Assembly (NCBI GenBank): GCA_006227875.1
Contig: SBFI01000315.1
Coordinates: forward strand, 1-14,033
Direction: 5' to 3'
Origin: Acidobacteriota bacterium
GTDB taxonomy: Bacteria; Acidobacteriota; Thermoanaerobaculia; Multivoradales; JAHEKO01
DNA length: 14,033 bases
The notes under the pieces are model-generated. The model was not told the origin of the DNA. It saw only the letters and a list, made by a program, of their open reading frames with translations, and did no database searches. Each line of letters begins with the position of its first letter. The first letter of the stretch is position 1. Positions 6,729 to 13,975 of this stretch are shown one piece after another. A program made the position numbers and the translations under genes.

Positions 6729-8693
6729 TTACGGGTTGTACCAGATGGGTGAGGTCCAGGCCTGTTCCTGGTGCTTCATAGGCACCTCGAGCGCCATCTC
6801 GATGCCGAAGCGCAGGGCGTCGTAGGCGGTCCAGCGCGGGGTCGGGATCTCGATGACCCGGACGTAGTAGAAGGCCGGCTCGGTCGGGTCGAAGTTGGGG
6901 TCCTGCCAGACAGTGGCCAGGTCGGGATCACCGATAGTGTCGGTCCAGGTGGCACGTGCCACATCCACGGTGTCGCCGACGGGTGGCAGCTTGCCGTCGG
7001 CACCGGGCCGGCGCCGGTCGGCGTCGCCCCAGGCGACGTCGTAGACCTGCTCGTGGGTGTTGCCCTGGGCATCCAGCCAGCCCTTGACGATCTGGATGCG
7101 GTCGAGATTCCCGCTCAGCGGATCTTTCATGGCGGCCACCAGAAAGCTGGGAGCCTTGGAGCCGTCCGGGACGACGGGAAGATCGGCCCCCATCGGTACC
7201 CCCTTCTCGTAGCCGATGTCGGCGACATAGCGGGTCGCGGCGTCCTCGGTCTCGAAGTCCCAGCCGCCAAAGAAGCGCACGGTCAATCGCGTTCCCGAGG
7301 TGGCATAGACCTCACGGCGCCACATGGCGTCCCACAGGGCCTCACGAGTGTTCTCGGTCGCCCAGACCGCTGCGTACCCCGCGGCCGTGTAGTGCCAGGT
7401 GTAGCGAGTGTTGCCAAAACCCTGCTTGGAGACATGCTCCCAGCGCTCGGCGTGCGGTTCCTGAATGACGTGCTTGCCAAAGAAGTTGTCCTCCTCGATC
7501 GAGGTCAGCGAGTTGTGGACATCGGTGCCACCGATCATGCCGAATTTGAAGGGATTGGCTCCAAGCTCACGTTCTTGGGCGAGACCCACTTGAAGACCGC
7601 TGCGCAGATACATGAAGGGTCTCATCTCCGGTGATTCCGGCTCGCCCTCCATGGTCAAGTTGCCGTACTCCCAGCCGGCGATACCGAAGTTCGCGAATTC
7701 GTCGTTGGGGGACAAGGTCGGGTGGGTCTCGCTGTTGCCCTTGGTCTGCATGACCTCCTGCAGACGCTCCCAGCGGGTGCGGCGCTCGGCGTAATCTCGG
7801 GTAAGGGGTTGGCCCTCGAAGGTGGAAAGCTCGAACATCCGGCCGTTGGACAGATTGCCGTTGTGGGGAATGGCCAGGGCCCGGCCACCCGTCTTCTCCT
7901 CGTAGGTCGCCATCCACTCCCAGAGCTTCTCCGGGTCTTCGCTCTGCCAGGCATTGTAGGGAATGATCTGATCGGCCTTGTCCTTGTTGTCGCGGAAGAG
8001 CACATTGCGGTGCAGATTGTTGCCACCCGGCACCGAGGTCCACTCGTAGCCGATCATCGCCGTGAAGCGACCAGGCTCGTTGAACCGCTCGGCGGTCTCG
8101 GTATGAGCCTCCCAGACGGTTTTTACCACTGGCCCCACCACTTTGGGATCGGTGATCGGCGCCGGCAGAGTCCCTTGAGCTTGGGCCGAGACAAGCTCGT
8201 TCTGGGCCTCGGCGGCTTCTTTGCCACCTGCCTTCATCATCTTGTTCCAGCGGGCCAGGGTCTCGTCCGCCATCATCACCGGGTTGCCGTTGTAGACCTC
8301 GTACATGACACCAAGACCTTCGGCATGATCGGAGATCACCAGAAAGTCCATCGGCCGAGAGAGCTTGACCCTCACACCCGTTGACGACACCACCTCCTCC
8401 CCTCTGGCAAATCGGTAGGCCTCCTCCGGGCCGAGCCGGTCGCCATTCATGAAGGCGTCGCCGGAGTTGGCGGTGTGGTGGTGGGTGTCGCCAAAGAAGA
8501 CCTGTGCGGGGTAGTCGCGCCCGGCATAGGGCGAGTAGTCGTTCTCGAGATCAGGCTCGATCGCGGGCGTTTGCTCGTTCTCCGCGGGACTCGGTCCTGC
8601 GGTCGCAGGACCGGGATCGCTGTCACCTTGCGGCGCGCACGCGAGCAGACCGATCAATAGAAGAAACGGTACGAATGACTGGTTTGCCTTCAA
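6729..8693 (-). CDS. DUF3604 family lipoprotein, PHP-like metal site (upstream paralogue)
   Basis: A 654-residue protein from a TTG start at 8693. An upstream in-frame TTG exists at 8726, but 8693 is preceded by a perfect AAGGAGG with a 6-base spacer. It also yields a clean lipoprotein signal (MKANQSFVPFLLLIGLLAC, Cys19). Key motifs: FFGDTHHHTANSGDAF (66-81), with HxH at His71/His73; ISDHAEG (120-126), with Asp122-His123; then IPHNGN, KGNSETH and GGTDVHN in the same order as the downstream copy. The C-terminal part ends SPIWYNP. The predicted role is a surface- or periplasm-exposed metallohydrolase of unknown substrate. It is slightly longer than its neighbour because of a low-complexity linker after the lipid anchor (20-60) and an insertion around 435-455. 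Confidence 0.9.
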   Translation of the reverse strand: MKANQSFVPFLLLIGLLACAPQGDSDPGPATAGPSPAENEQTPAIEPDLENDYSPYAGRDYPAQVFFGDTHHHTANSGDAFMNGDRLGPEEAYRFARGEEVVSSTGVRVKLSRPMDFLVISDHAEGLGVMYEVYNGNPVMMADETLARWNKMMKAGGKEAAEAQNELVSAQAQGTLPAPITDPKVVGPVVKTVWEAHTETAERFNEPGRFTAMIGYEWTSVPGGNNLHRNVLFRDNKDKADQIIPYNAWQSEDPEKLWEWMATYEEKTGGRALAIPHNGNLSNGRMFELSTFEGQPLTRDYAERRTRWERLQEVMQTKGNSETHPTLSPNDEFANFGIAGWEYGNLTMEGEPESPEMRPFMYLRSGLQVGLAQERELGANPFKFGMIGGTDVHNSLTSIEEDNFFGKHVIQEPHAERWEHVSKQGFGNTRYTWHYTAAGYAAVWATENTREALWDAMWRREVYATSGTRLTVRFFGGWDFETEDAATRYVADIGYEKGVPMGADLPVVPDGSKAPSFLVAAMKDPLSGNLDRIQIVKGWLDAQGNTHEQVYDVAWGDADRRRPGADGKLPPVGDTVDVARATWTDTIGDPDLATVWQDPNFDPTEPAFYYVRVIEIPTPRWTAYDALRFGIEMALEVPMKHQEQAWTSPIWYNP

Positions 8694-8699
8694 CTGGAA

Positions 8700-8706
8700 C
8701 CTCCTT
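8700..8706 (-). promoter_or_regulatory. ribosome binding site that fixes the TTG start of the DUF3604 gene
   Basis: On the minus strand bases 8706-8700 read AAGGAGG, a full match to the anti-16S consensus. They lie 6 bases before TTG at 8693. This argues against the longer start at 8726, which would place an arginine-rich extension in front of the lipoprotein signal. Confidence 0.85.
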
Positions 8707-8722
8707 CTACTCGGCCAACGAC

Positions 8723-8914
8723 TCAAAAGGCGTAGATGAGTCGCAGGCGGATCATCCTGCCCTCGCTGTTGTCGTTCTTGGCAATGATCTCACCGTAGCC
8801 GGCCCAAATCGTCCAGCTGCGACTGATCCCATAGCCAAGGGTCAGGCCGCCCCCGAGCTGGTTTAGACGGTTGTCGTCCGGGACGCCGTCGGTGGTCGTC
8901 TCGACCGCGATCAT
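8723..8914 (-). pseudogene. C-terminal remnant of an outer-membrane beta-barrel protein
   Basis: Sixty-three codons from ATG 8914, ending LRLIYAF with a terminal phenylalanine, the hallmark of a barrel's last strand. The middle (GGGLTLGYGISRSWTIWAGY, residues 21-40) reads as alternating barrel strands and resembles the end of the MetA-pathway/transporter-type barrels. There is no signal peptide, and only two or so strand pairs are present, far short of a full barrel. An in-frame TGA lies two codons upstream, and only 78 bases separate it from the hydrolase stop, so there is no room for the missing N-terminus. I read it as a 5'-deleted gene. It could still be translated as a short peptide. Confidence 0.6.
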
Positions 8915-8992
8915 CGCTCATTCTTGCTCGCATTCGGTACCGGTCCGCCCGGATTCGGGGGCGCAGTAGAGTCCAAATGTGTGACGGCTAGG

Positions 8993-9877
8993 TTACAGCC
9001 GTCCAGTTGGGTAATTCGCCTCGACCCACTCTTCGATCGCGCGGCGAACCTGAGCGGGCTGCTCGGTCAGCGGCCAGTGGTTGGCTTCGATCGGCGCGAC
9101 CTCGACCCGCGGGAAGCGCTCGATCTCCTGCTTGTTGATCTCGGCATCGGCAAAGGTGATTCCGGCCGACAGCAGCACCAGAACCGGGCAGCGGATGGCG
9201 GCCAGATCGGGAAGCGGCCCGACGGTTTCGACCAGCTGTTGGAGGTAGTTGGCCGTCGGCATGTACCGCAGGATCGGCCCGAGGGCGCTGTACTTCTTGG
9301 CGATCTCCTCCTTCGACCGGGCGGACTCGAGCTCTTTGCGGGTCTCCCGGTCGAGATCCTTCAGGTCGCGGTTGGGGATGTGCCGGCGGTAGATGCCCAG
9401 GGAGTTGAGGGCATGCGCCATCCATATGGCGAGCAGAAAAAGAGGACGGGTGCGGCTGATCCGGCGTTTCCTGCCGATCAGCGCGCGGCGAAAGACCGGG
9501 TCGATCAGCACCAGGCCGTCGGTCCGCCTCGGATAGCGGGCGGCGAAGTGGATGGCGATCTGGGCGCCGAGGCTGTGACCGATTACGAGGCCGGAGGGGT
9601 AGCCCTCGACCGCGAGGATCTCGGCCAGATCACGGCTCCAGATCTCGGTGTCGAGTCGGCCGCGCACCAGCGACTCGCCGTTGCCGCGCATGTCGGGCCG
9701 CAGCACATCCCACGACTCTTTGAGCTCGGTCTGCTCCAGAAATTCCGACCAGCGGGTGTGGTTGCTCGCGGCGCCGTGGATGAGCACCAGAAGACGTCGG
9801 CGCTCCGGCCCCGCCTGCCAGAGCCAGTAGGCCAGGCGAGTGCCGTCCGCAGTCGTCAGCCTGCGCGCGGCTTCCAT
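8993..9877 (-). CDS. alpha/beta-hydrolase fold enzyme
   Basis: A 294-residue protein from ATG 9877. The open frame runs further up to 9970, but that part overlaps the re-read C-terminus of the selenoprotein methyltransferase, so I take the shorter start. Motifs: the oxyanion-side HGAASNHTRW (34-43), RPDMRGNGES (60-69), the nucleophile elbow GHSLGA (100-105, Ser102), a probable acid in the GITFADAE stretch (239-246, Asp244), and the catalytic His in EANHWPL (264-270, His267). A helical cap lies at about 130-210. It is cytoplasmic, with no signal. This is a generic hydrolase (esterase, lipase or haloperoxidase-like); the substrate cannot be called. It starts 19 bases after the methyltransferase stop and has no clear ribosome site, suggesting translational coupling. 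Confidence 0.88.
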   Translation of the reverse strand: MEAARRLTTADGTRLAYWLWQAGPERRRLLVLIHGAASNHTRWSEFLEQTELKESWDVLRPDMRGNGESLVRGRLDTEIWSRDLAEILAVEGYPSGLVIGHSLGAQIAIHFAARYPRRTDGLVLIDPVFRRALIGRKRRISRTRPLFLLAIWMAHALNSLGIYRRHIPNRDLKDLDRETRKELESARSKEEIAKKYSALGPILRYMPTANYLQQLVETVGPLPDLAAIRCPVLVLLSAGITFADAEINKQEIERFPRVEVAPIEANHWPLTEQPAQVRRAIEEWVEANYPTGRL

Positions 9878-9896
9878 GGGCCAAGTATACGGAGAC

Positions 9897-10682
9897 TCAG
9901 CCGGGCTTTTGGGCGCGGAAGTTGACGCCGAGAGTGCCAAAGCTCGCGGCCGAGGACTCCTGTGGGGCACCGTCGAACACTTCGGCCCGCCAGGTCAGCT
10001 CGAAATCCTCGAGTCCGGCCGCGACCACCACCGCTTCGAGCTCTGCTTCCAGCAGAGCGCCGGCAATTCAGCCCTTCCAGAGATCGATGTTTCGCTTGGC
10101 GCCTTCGGATACCGCTTTCTGGACAATGATGTCGCCGATCTGGATCCGGCCTCCGGGCTTGAGCACCCGGTGCATCTCCTGGAAGACCGCCACCTTGTCG
10201 GGGCAGAGATTGACGACCCCGTTGGAGATGACGACGTCGGCCCAGCCGTCCTCCACCGGCAACAACTCGGCGTAGCCTTTGCGGAATTCGACATGGTCCA
10301 TTCCGGCCTCGGCCGCTGCGTTCTGTGCTTTGGCGAGCATCTCGTCGGTCATATCGACGCCGATGACCTGGCCGGTTGGCCCGACGAGGCGTCCGGCAAT
10401 CAGGCTGTCCAGACCTGCCCCGGCCCCGATGTCGACGACCTTGCTGCCGGTGGCGATTTCACCCAGGCTGAAGGGGTTGCCGGTGCCGGCGAGCGACTCG
10501 ATCGCCGCCTCCGGGATACCCTCGAGCAGAGAGTCGTCATAGCCGAGGATGGCGGCCAATGGGCGGCCGGTATGGAAGTGAAAGCCCCTGTCGGGGTTGG
10601 CGGCGACCTCCGCATACTCCTTGCGGATTTCGCAGCGCAAATCCTCGACATCGACGTCGGGAATCGGTGGAGCTACGGTCAT
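9897..10682 (-). CDS. ArsM-like SAM-dependent methyltransferase, predicted selenoprotein (Sec205 at TGA 10070-10068)
   Basis: A 261-residue product if the in-frame TGA at 10070-10068 is read as selenocysteine; without recoding it would stop at 204. It starts at ATG 10682, with AAGGAG and a 6-base spacer; the longer start at 10712 lacks one. The SAM fold shows VVDIGAGAGLDS (82-93), VIGVDMTDEML (106-116), ISNGVVNLCPDK (152-163) and HRVLKPGGR (171-179). After the TGA the frame continues as IAGALLEAELEAVV and ends FGTLGVNFRAQKPG before a TGA at 9899-9897. The context DLWKG-U-IAGAL matches the W-x-G-C-x-A-G-A-L block of arsenite methyltransferases as I remember it, with U in place of the catalytic Cys. 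The Cys expected in GCGNP is Thr67 (GTGNP), so the methyl acceptor may not be arsenite. C17 and C160 are the only cysteines. The hydrolase follows after 19 bases. Confidence 0.88.
10040..10058 (-). promoter_or_regulatory. bacterial SECIS-like hairpin downstream of the Sec codon
   Basis: On the minus strand GCTCTGCT (10058-10051) and AGCAGAGC (10047-10040) pair perfectly over 8 bp, closing a GGA loop. The loop begins 17 bases after the TGA. A 7-bp stem with loop UGGAA is the alternative fold. Bacterial SECIS elements lie inside the coding sequence shortly after the UGA and usually have a small apical loop with a G near its start, which SelB recognises. Position, stem length and loop content all fit. 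Confidence 0.8.
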
Positions 10683-10792
10683 TATTCTCTCCTTGGCGCG
10701 GTCCAACTTCACCTGTCTTCGTGCAGGGCTCTCCAGTCAGCTGCCCTGGGGTGTCGGTTTGAACGCGATTTTGTTGGCGGGAGTCTAGCAGA

Positions 10793-11698
10793 CTAGGTCG
10801 CGGTCTTCTTGATCACCACGAAGCTGACGTCGTCCTGGGGGGTGGCAAAGGCGAGCAGGTCCTCCAGCAGATGCTTGCAGATCTGTTCGGCCGTCCGCGC
10901 GGCCGTATCGGCCAGCACCTGCTCCAGGTGCGCGGGGAAGTAGCTGCCGCCGCCGTGATCCGAGAGACCATCGGTGAAGAGAAGCAGAATGTCGCCGTCG
11001 GCCAGCAGGTCGATCTCGTTGACCGAGTAGGGCTGCTTGAAGCCGAGATGACCCGGGTCGACACGCTCGTCCCAGTCGGAGGTCGAGGGCAACATGCCCA
11101 CTGGAGGAAAGGAGATAAGACGCTCCTCGCTGATGGGCATGAAACGCCCAAACTCGTGCGAGAAGACCACCGGTCGCTCATGGCCGGCGGACAGAAAGCG
11201 GAACCTGCCTTCTTCGGAGATCTCGCCGTAGAGCAGCGTCAGGTACTTGTTGACGTTGGTGGTGCGGTAGAAGCGCTGATTGAGGTGCTCGAAGAGCTTG
11301 GTGGTGATCTCGCCAAAGCGGTCGAGCTCGTAGTAGGCACCGAGCAGAAAGGCCTGGTGCAGCATGGCCGCGATGACGGCGTCGGTCACCTTGTGGCCGG
11401 AGACGTCGGCGAGCAGGATGCCGACCCGACGACGGCTCTCGCGCAGGCGCTCGGCGACCTCGTCCCGACCCTCACTTTCGGCCTCCTTTATCCGGCGGTC
11501 CATGTTGTACCGACGATCGAAGTCGACATAGATGATGTGGTCACCACCAACGACATCCTCGAGTGGGATGGAGGCGCCATGGATGTCGATCCCGTCGAGG
11601 TTGGAGATCTCTCCCGGAGAAGGTTTGAGCACCTTCACCGTCTCTTGGAAGTTCTCCAGCTCTTCGGCCAGATAGGCCTCTCGGGGCTTTGTCAACAT
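10793..11698 (-). CDS. stand-alone SpoIIE/RsbU-type PP2C protein phosphatase
   Basis: A 301-residue cytoplasmic protein consisting essentially of one phosphatase domain. Motifs with metal-binding aspartates in order: VVGGDHIIYVDF (49-60, Asp53), LLADVSGH (95-102, Asp98), FLSAGHERP (168-176), LLLFTDGLSD (238-247, Asp243) and PQDDVSFVVI (287-296, Asp289/290). Such enzymes dephosphorylate Ser/Thr, typically on anti-anti-sigma (STAS) partners in partner-switching control. No sensory PAS, GAF, HAMP or receiver domain is present. A charged Arg/Glu-rich insertion at about 61-91, between the first strands, is unusual for a minimal RsbU domain and might serve as a contact or dimer helix. No STAS or anti-sigma kinase gene is next to it. 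The ATG at 11698 has a poor ribosome site. It ends 110 bases before the methyltransferase start. Confidence 0.88.
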   Translation of the reverse strand: MLTKPREAYLAEELENFQETVKVLKPSPGEISNLDGIDIHGASIPLEDVVGGDHIIYVDFDRRYNMDRRIKEAESEGRDEVAERLRESRRRVGILLADVSGHKVTDAVIAAMLHQAFLLGAYYELDRFGEITTKLFEHLNQRFYRTTNVNKYLTLLYGEISEEGRFRFLSAGHERPVVFSHEFGRFMPISEERLISFPPVGMLPSTSDWDERVDPGHLGFKQPYSVNEIDLLADGDILLLFTDGLSDHGGGSYFPAHLEQVLADTAARTAEQICKHLLEDLLAFATPQDDVSFVVIKKTAT

Positions 11699-11818
11699 GA
11701 TCTGGATTCCACGAAGCGGACGACTCGGTCACGCGCCCTCGACCGGGCGGTGAGGACAGCTTGGCGACTCTAAACAGGGTTGGCCCCGCAACGCAATGGT
11801 GTGGGTCTCACCATCCGG

Positions 11819-11834
11819 TGACAATCTGGTGTCA
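11819..11834. promoter_or_regulatory. possible operator: TGACA-N6-TGTCA inverted repeat in the divergent intergenic region
   Basis: The 211-base gap between the phosphatase (minus) and the TPR gene (plus) should carry both promoters. The one symmetric site I see is TGACA (11819-11823), a 6-base spacer, then TGTCA (11830-11834). The size and symmetry suit a dimeric regulator, and on the minus strand it contains a TTGACA hexamer. I see no matching -10 element, so both promoter and operator calls are tentative. Otherwise the gap shows no small gene I can support. Confidence 0.25.
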
Positions 11835-11909
11835 ATACGCAGCTGTCTATTCATCTTATTGGCGATTTCACTGCGATTTTTCGGGGCGTCTGTTACAAGT
11901 AAACCCACG

Positions 11910-12653
11910 ATGACGCGAGCACTCTTTCTTCTCCAGCACGCCTTTATGGCCTGGATGCTGATCGATGCCATCCGTCGACGAGCCGACGGCTATTGGTACC
12001 TGATTATCTTTATCCCGTTTGGCGAGTGGTTCTACTTCTTTCGGGTAAAGATCCACGATCCGGAGATGCGATGGCTCAAGGACCTGCTCCACCGGGAGAA
12101 GATTCCCAGCCTCGAGAAAGTGCGCTACCAGTACGAGCAGACCCCGAGCCTCACCAACCGCCTGCGGCTGGGCCAGGCTCTCCACGACGCGGAGCAGTAC
12201 GAGGAAGGCGCCGAGCTCTTTGCCAAAGTCCTCGATACCCAGCCCAATGAGAGGGATGCCCTGTTCGGATTGGGGCTGTGCAAGATCGGGTTGAACGAGC
12301 TCGAAAGTGCTGTCGACTTCTTCGAGAAGTTGATCGAAGGCGATCGAGCCTTCAACGACTACGAGCCTTGGATTTTGCTTAGCCGGTCACTCTGGGGGCT
12401 CGGTCGAAGGGAAGAAGCGCTGGAGCTGCTCGAGCAGTTGATCAAGACCAGCCCGCGGACCCGCCACGCCGTCACCCATGCCCACTTCGAGCTCGAAGCC
12501 GGCAATCCGGACAAGGCCCACGCCATTTTGCGCCAAGCGCTCGAGCACTACGAGCACGCGCCGAAGTTCGTCAAGCGCAACGACCGGCCCTGGGCCCGCC
12601 AGGCCAAGAAGATGATCAAAGTCGTCGGTTCGGGCCAAACAGCCAGCGCCTAG
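11910..12653 (+). CDS. membrane-anchored tetratricopeptide-repeat protein
   Basis: A 247-residue protein from ATG 11910. An in-frame start at 11796 would add 38 residues of poor-looking sequence, so I prefer the later one, although neither has a strong ribosome site. Residues 3-20 and 27-46 are two hydrophobic segments rich in aromatics (WYLIIFIPFGEWFYFF, 29-44), recalling a PLDc_N-type hairpin in the membrane. About four TPR-like helix pairs follow: 83-114, 117-145, 154-183 and 186-217, with typical small/large residue spacing (LGQAL, YEEGAELFAKVL, LGLCKIG, EEALELLEQLI). It probably serves as an inner-membrane scaffold with the repeats in the cytoplasm or periplasm; the partners are unknown. 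It is the only complete plus-strand gene in the window. Its stop shares CTAG with the convergent barrel gene. Confidence 0.8.
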   Translation: MTRALFLLQHAFMAWMLIDAIRRRADGYWYLIIFIPFGEWFYFFRVKIHDPEMRWLKDLLHREKIPSLEKVRYQYEQTPSLTNRLRLGQALHDAEQYEEGAELFAKVLDTQPNERDALFGLGLCKIGLNELESAVDFFEKLIEGDRAFNDYEPWILLSRSLWGLGRREEALELLEQLIKTSPRTRHAVTHAHFELEAGNPDKAHAILRQALEHYEHAPKFVKRNDRPWARQAKKMIKVVGSGQTASA

Positions 12654-13975
12654 AAGCTGAAAATCATCGACAACGAGGCGGTGTCGACGAGATCGGAGAA
12701 GTCGACACCCACATCCAGCTGTAAGCGTTTGAATGCGAAGCCGAGACCGGCCGCGTAGTGGAGCGTGTCGTCGCCCGGCTGCAGCAGGGCCGCAGCGACG
12801 TAGTTGTCGCCCGAGTAGTCCACCGCGTGATCCGGATCGTTCCAGATGCCGAGTCGGATCGCCACCAGCGGTGTGCTGCCGAGAAAGACGTACTCGCCGC
12901 CCAGGTGAAGCTCGTTGCCGTCCTCCAGTGACAGATCCGACTCGGGGGTGAAGATACTCGAGTATCCCACCCGATCCCACTCGAAGCTCAAGGTCAGACG
13001 CTCGTCGGGAAAGCGGTAGACGACTCCCAGTCCGTAGACGTCCGGGAGATCGAGCACTTCGGGCACTCGTGCCAACAGGGTGCCGGGTTGAAGCGGTGGT
13101 GGAATAGTGGGTCCTGCCCGGAATTCGAGCAGACCATCGAATTCGGGTCCCTGACGCCAAAAGCCACCAACGCTCCAACCCCTCGACAGACGCCACAGGA
13201 ATCCGGCGCTGTAGCTCCAGTCACTGGAGTCGACCTCGAAGGAGAGAGTGGCCAGCACATTTTCGTCGGTCAGCGGCCTGTCGGCAAAGAGTATGTCGGC
13301 GGGGACATCGAAGGATATGACTCCGTGCGACCGAGTCAAGAACGAGATCAGCCCTTCCGAGTAGGCGAGCCCAATCCCAAAGCTCAAAGACTCGTTGACG
13401 CTGTAGGCTCCGGCTAGACCGTAGCTGACGATCTCGAGGTTTACCACCTGGCTCAGATCGAATTCGCGTCGGACTTGGATCCCGCCCGGCCAGGGCCCGC
13501 TGTAGAGCCCCTGGGTCTCGCCGTAGAACTCGTAGTTGGCCAGTTGGTGCCTGTAGATCGCTATCGACCATCTCTTCTTCGGGTAGACAAAGGAAAGAAA
13601 CGAAATACCAGTGAGGTTGGCCGACGAAGTACCGGTGCGCAGACCGGCGGAGGTGTCGAGACCGACGCCAAACGGCTCGCCAAAGATTCTTCCACCCGCG
13701 ACGTAGGGCGTCGAGTAACCCCAATACCGCCCTTCGAGCGAGACCTCGGGTCGCGCCAGCTGGACCAGGCCGGCCGGGTTGGCAAAGGCTGCGGTGGCGT
13801 CGTCGGCCAGGGCCACAAAGGCTCCGCCAAAACCCAGGCTTCGCGCACCGGGGTTGGAGAAGCTGAACTCGAAGGTGGGAGGAATCCCCTCGTCCTGGGC
13901 ACGTGTACCGGTCGCCAAGGCTAATGACAGGGCGAGCACGAGGAAGGCTCGTTTCCAGAAATGCACAGCCGCCAA
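12650..13975 (-). CDS. outer-membrane beta-barrel protein, PorV/FadL-like
   Basis: A 441-residue protein with an N-terminal signal peptide (hydrophobic 10-23, cleavage near TRA-Q at 26-27). The mature start carries GARSLGFGGAFVALADDATA (44-63) followed by ANPAGL (65-70), the signature of the PorV/PorQ and FadL-like barrel group. The remainder alternates in the manner of barrel strands and the protein ends SMIFSF with C-terminal Phe, as expected for BAM-assembled barrels. Likely role: transport of hydrophobic compounds, or an outer-membrane scaffold. The start is TTG at 13975 with AGGGG 8 bases upstream; GTG at 13966 is the alternative and would give nearly the same signal peptide. Seven consecutive Ts on the coding strand run into the TTG. 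The gene is transcribed alone, converging on the TPR gene. Confidence 0.82.
   Translation of the reverse strand: MAAVHFWKRAFLVLALSLALATGTRAQDEGIPPTFEFSFSNPGARSLGFGGAFVALADDATAAFANPAGLVQLARPEVSLEGRYWGYSTPYVAGGRIFGEPFGVGLDTSAGLRTGTSSANLTGISFLSFVYPKKRWSIAIYRHQLANYEFYGETQGLYSGPWPGGIQVRREFDLSQVVNLEIVSYGLAGAYSVNESLSFGIGLAYSEGLISFLTRSHGVISFDVPADILFADRPLTDENVLATLSFEVDSSDWSYSAGFLWRLSRGWSVGGFWRQGPEFDGLLEFRAGPTIPPPLQPGTLLARVPEVLDLPDVYGLGVVYRFPDERLTLSFEWDRVGYSSIFTPESDLSLEDGNELHLGGEYVFLGSTPLVAIRLGIWNDPDHAVDYSGDNYVAAALLQPGDDTLHYAAGLGFAFKRLQLDVGVDFSDLVDTASLSMIFSF

Noticed and set aside
8915..8995. TGA two codons upstream of the barrel remnant as a second selenocysteine codon (a 5-bp hairpin follows it)
   Set aside because: The frame above the TGA runs only about 24 codons back to the TAA of the hydrolase, has no start codon and does not resemble a barrel protein. 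The weak hairpin alone is not evidence.
10713..10792. Short inverted repeat (CAGGGC / GCCCTG) between the phosphatase and methyltransferase genes
   Set aside because: A 6-bp stem with a 13-base loop and no T-run is too weak to call a terminator or riboswitch.
9840..10796. Long plus-strand open frame (318 codons) opposite the methyltransferase
   Set aside because: It is the mirror of a gene with clear SAM motifs, has no recognisable domain and ends in the neighbouring intergenic region. GC-rich genes routinely create such antisense frames.
10871..11773. 300-codon plus-strand frame opposite the phosphatase
   Set aside because: It is antisense to conserved PP2C motifs; its low-complexity Val/Gly/Asp content is typical of a shadow frame.
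11729..11971. 80-codon minus-strand frame across the divergent intergenic region
   Set aside because: It overlaps the N-terminus of the TPR gene and has no ribosome site or family resemblance.
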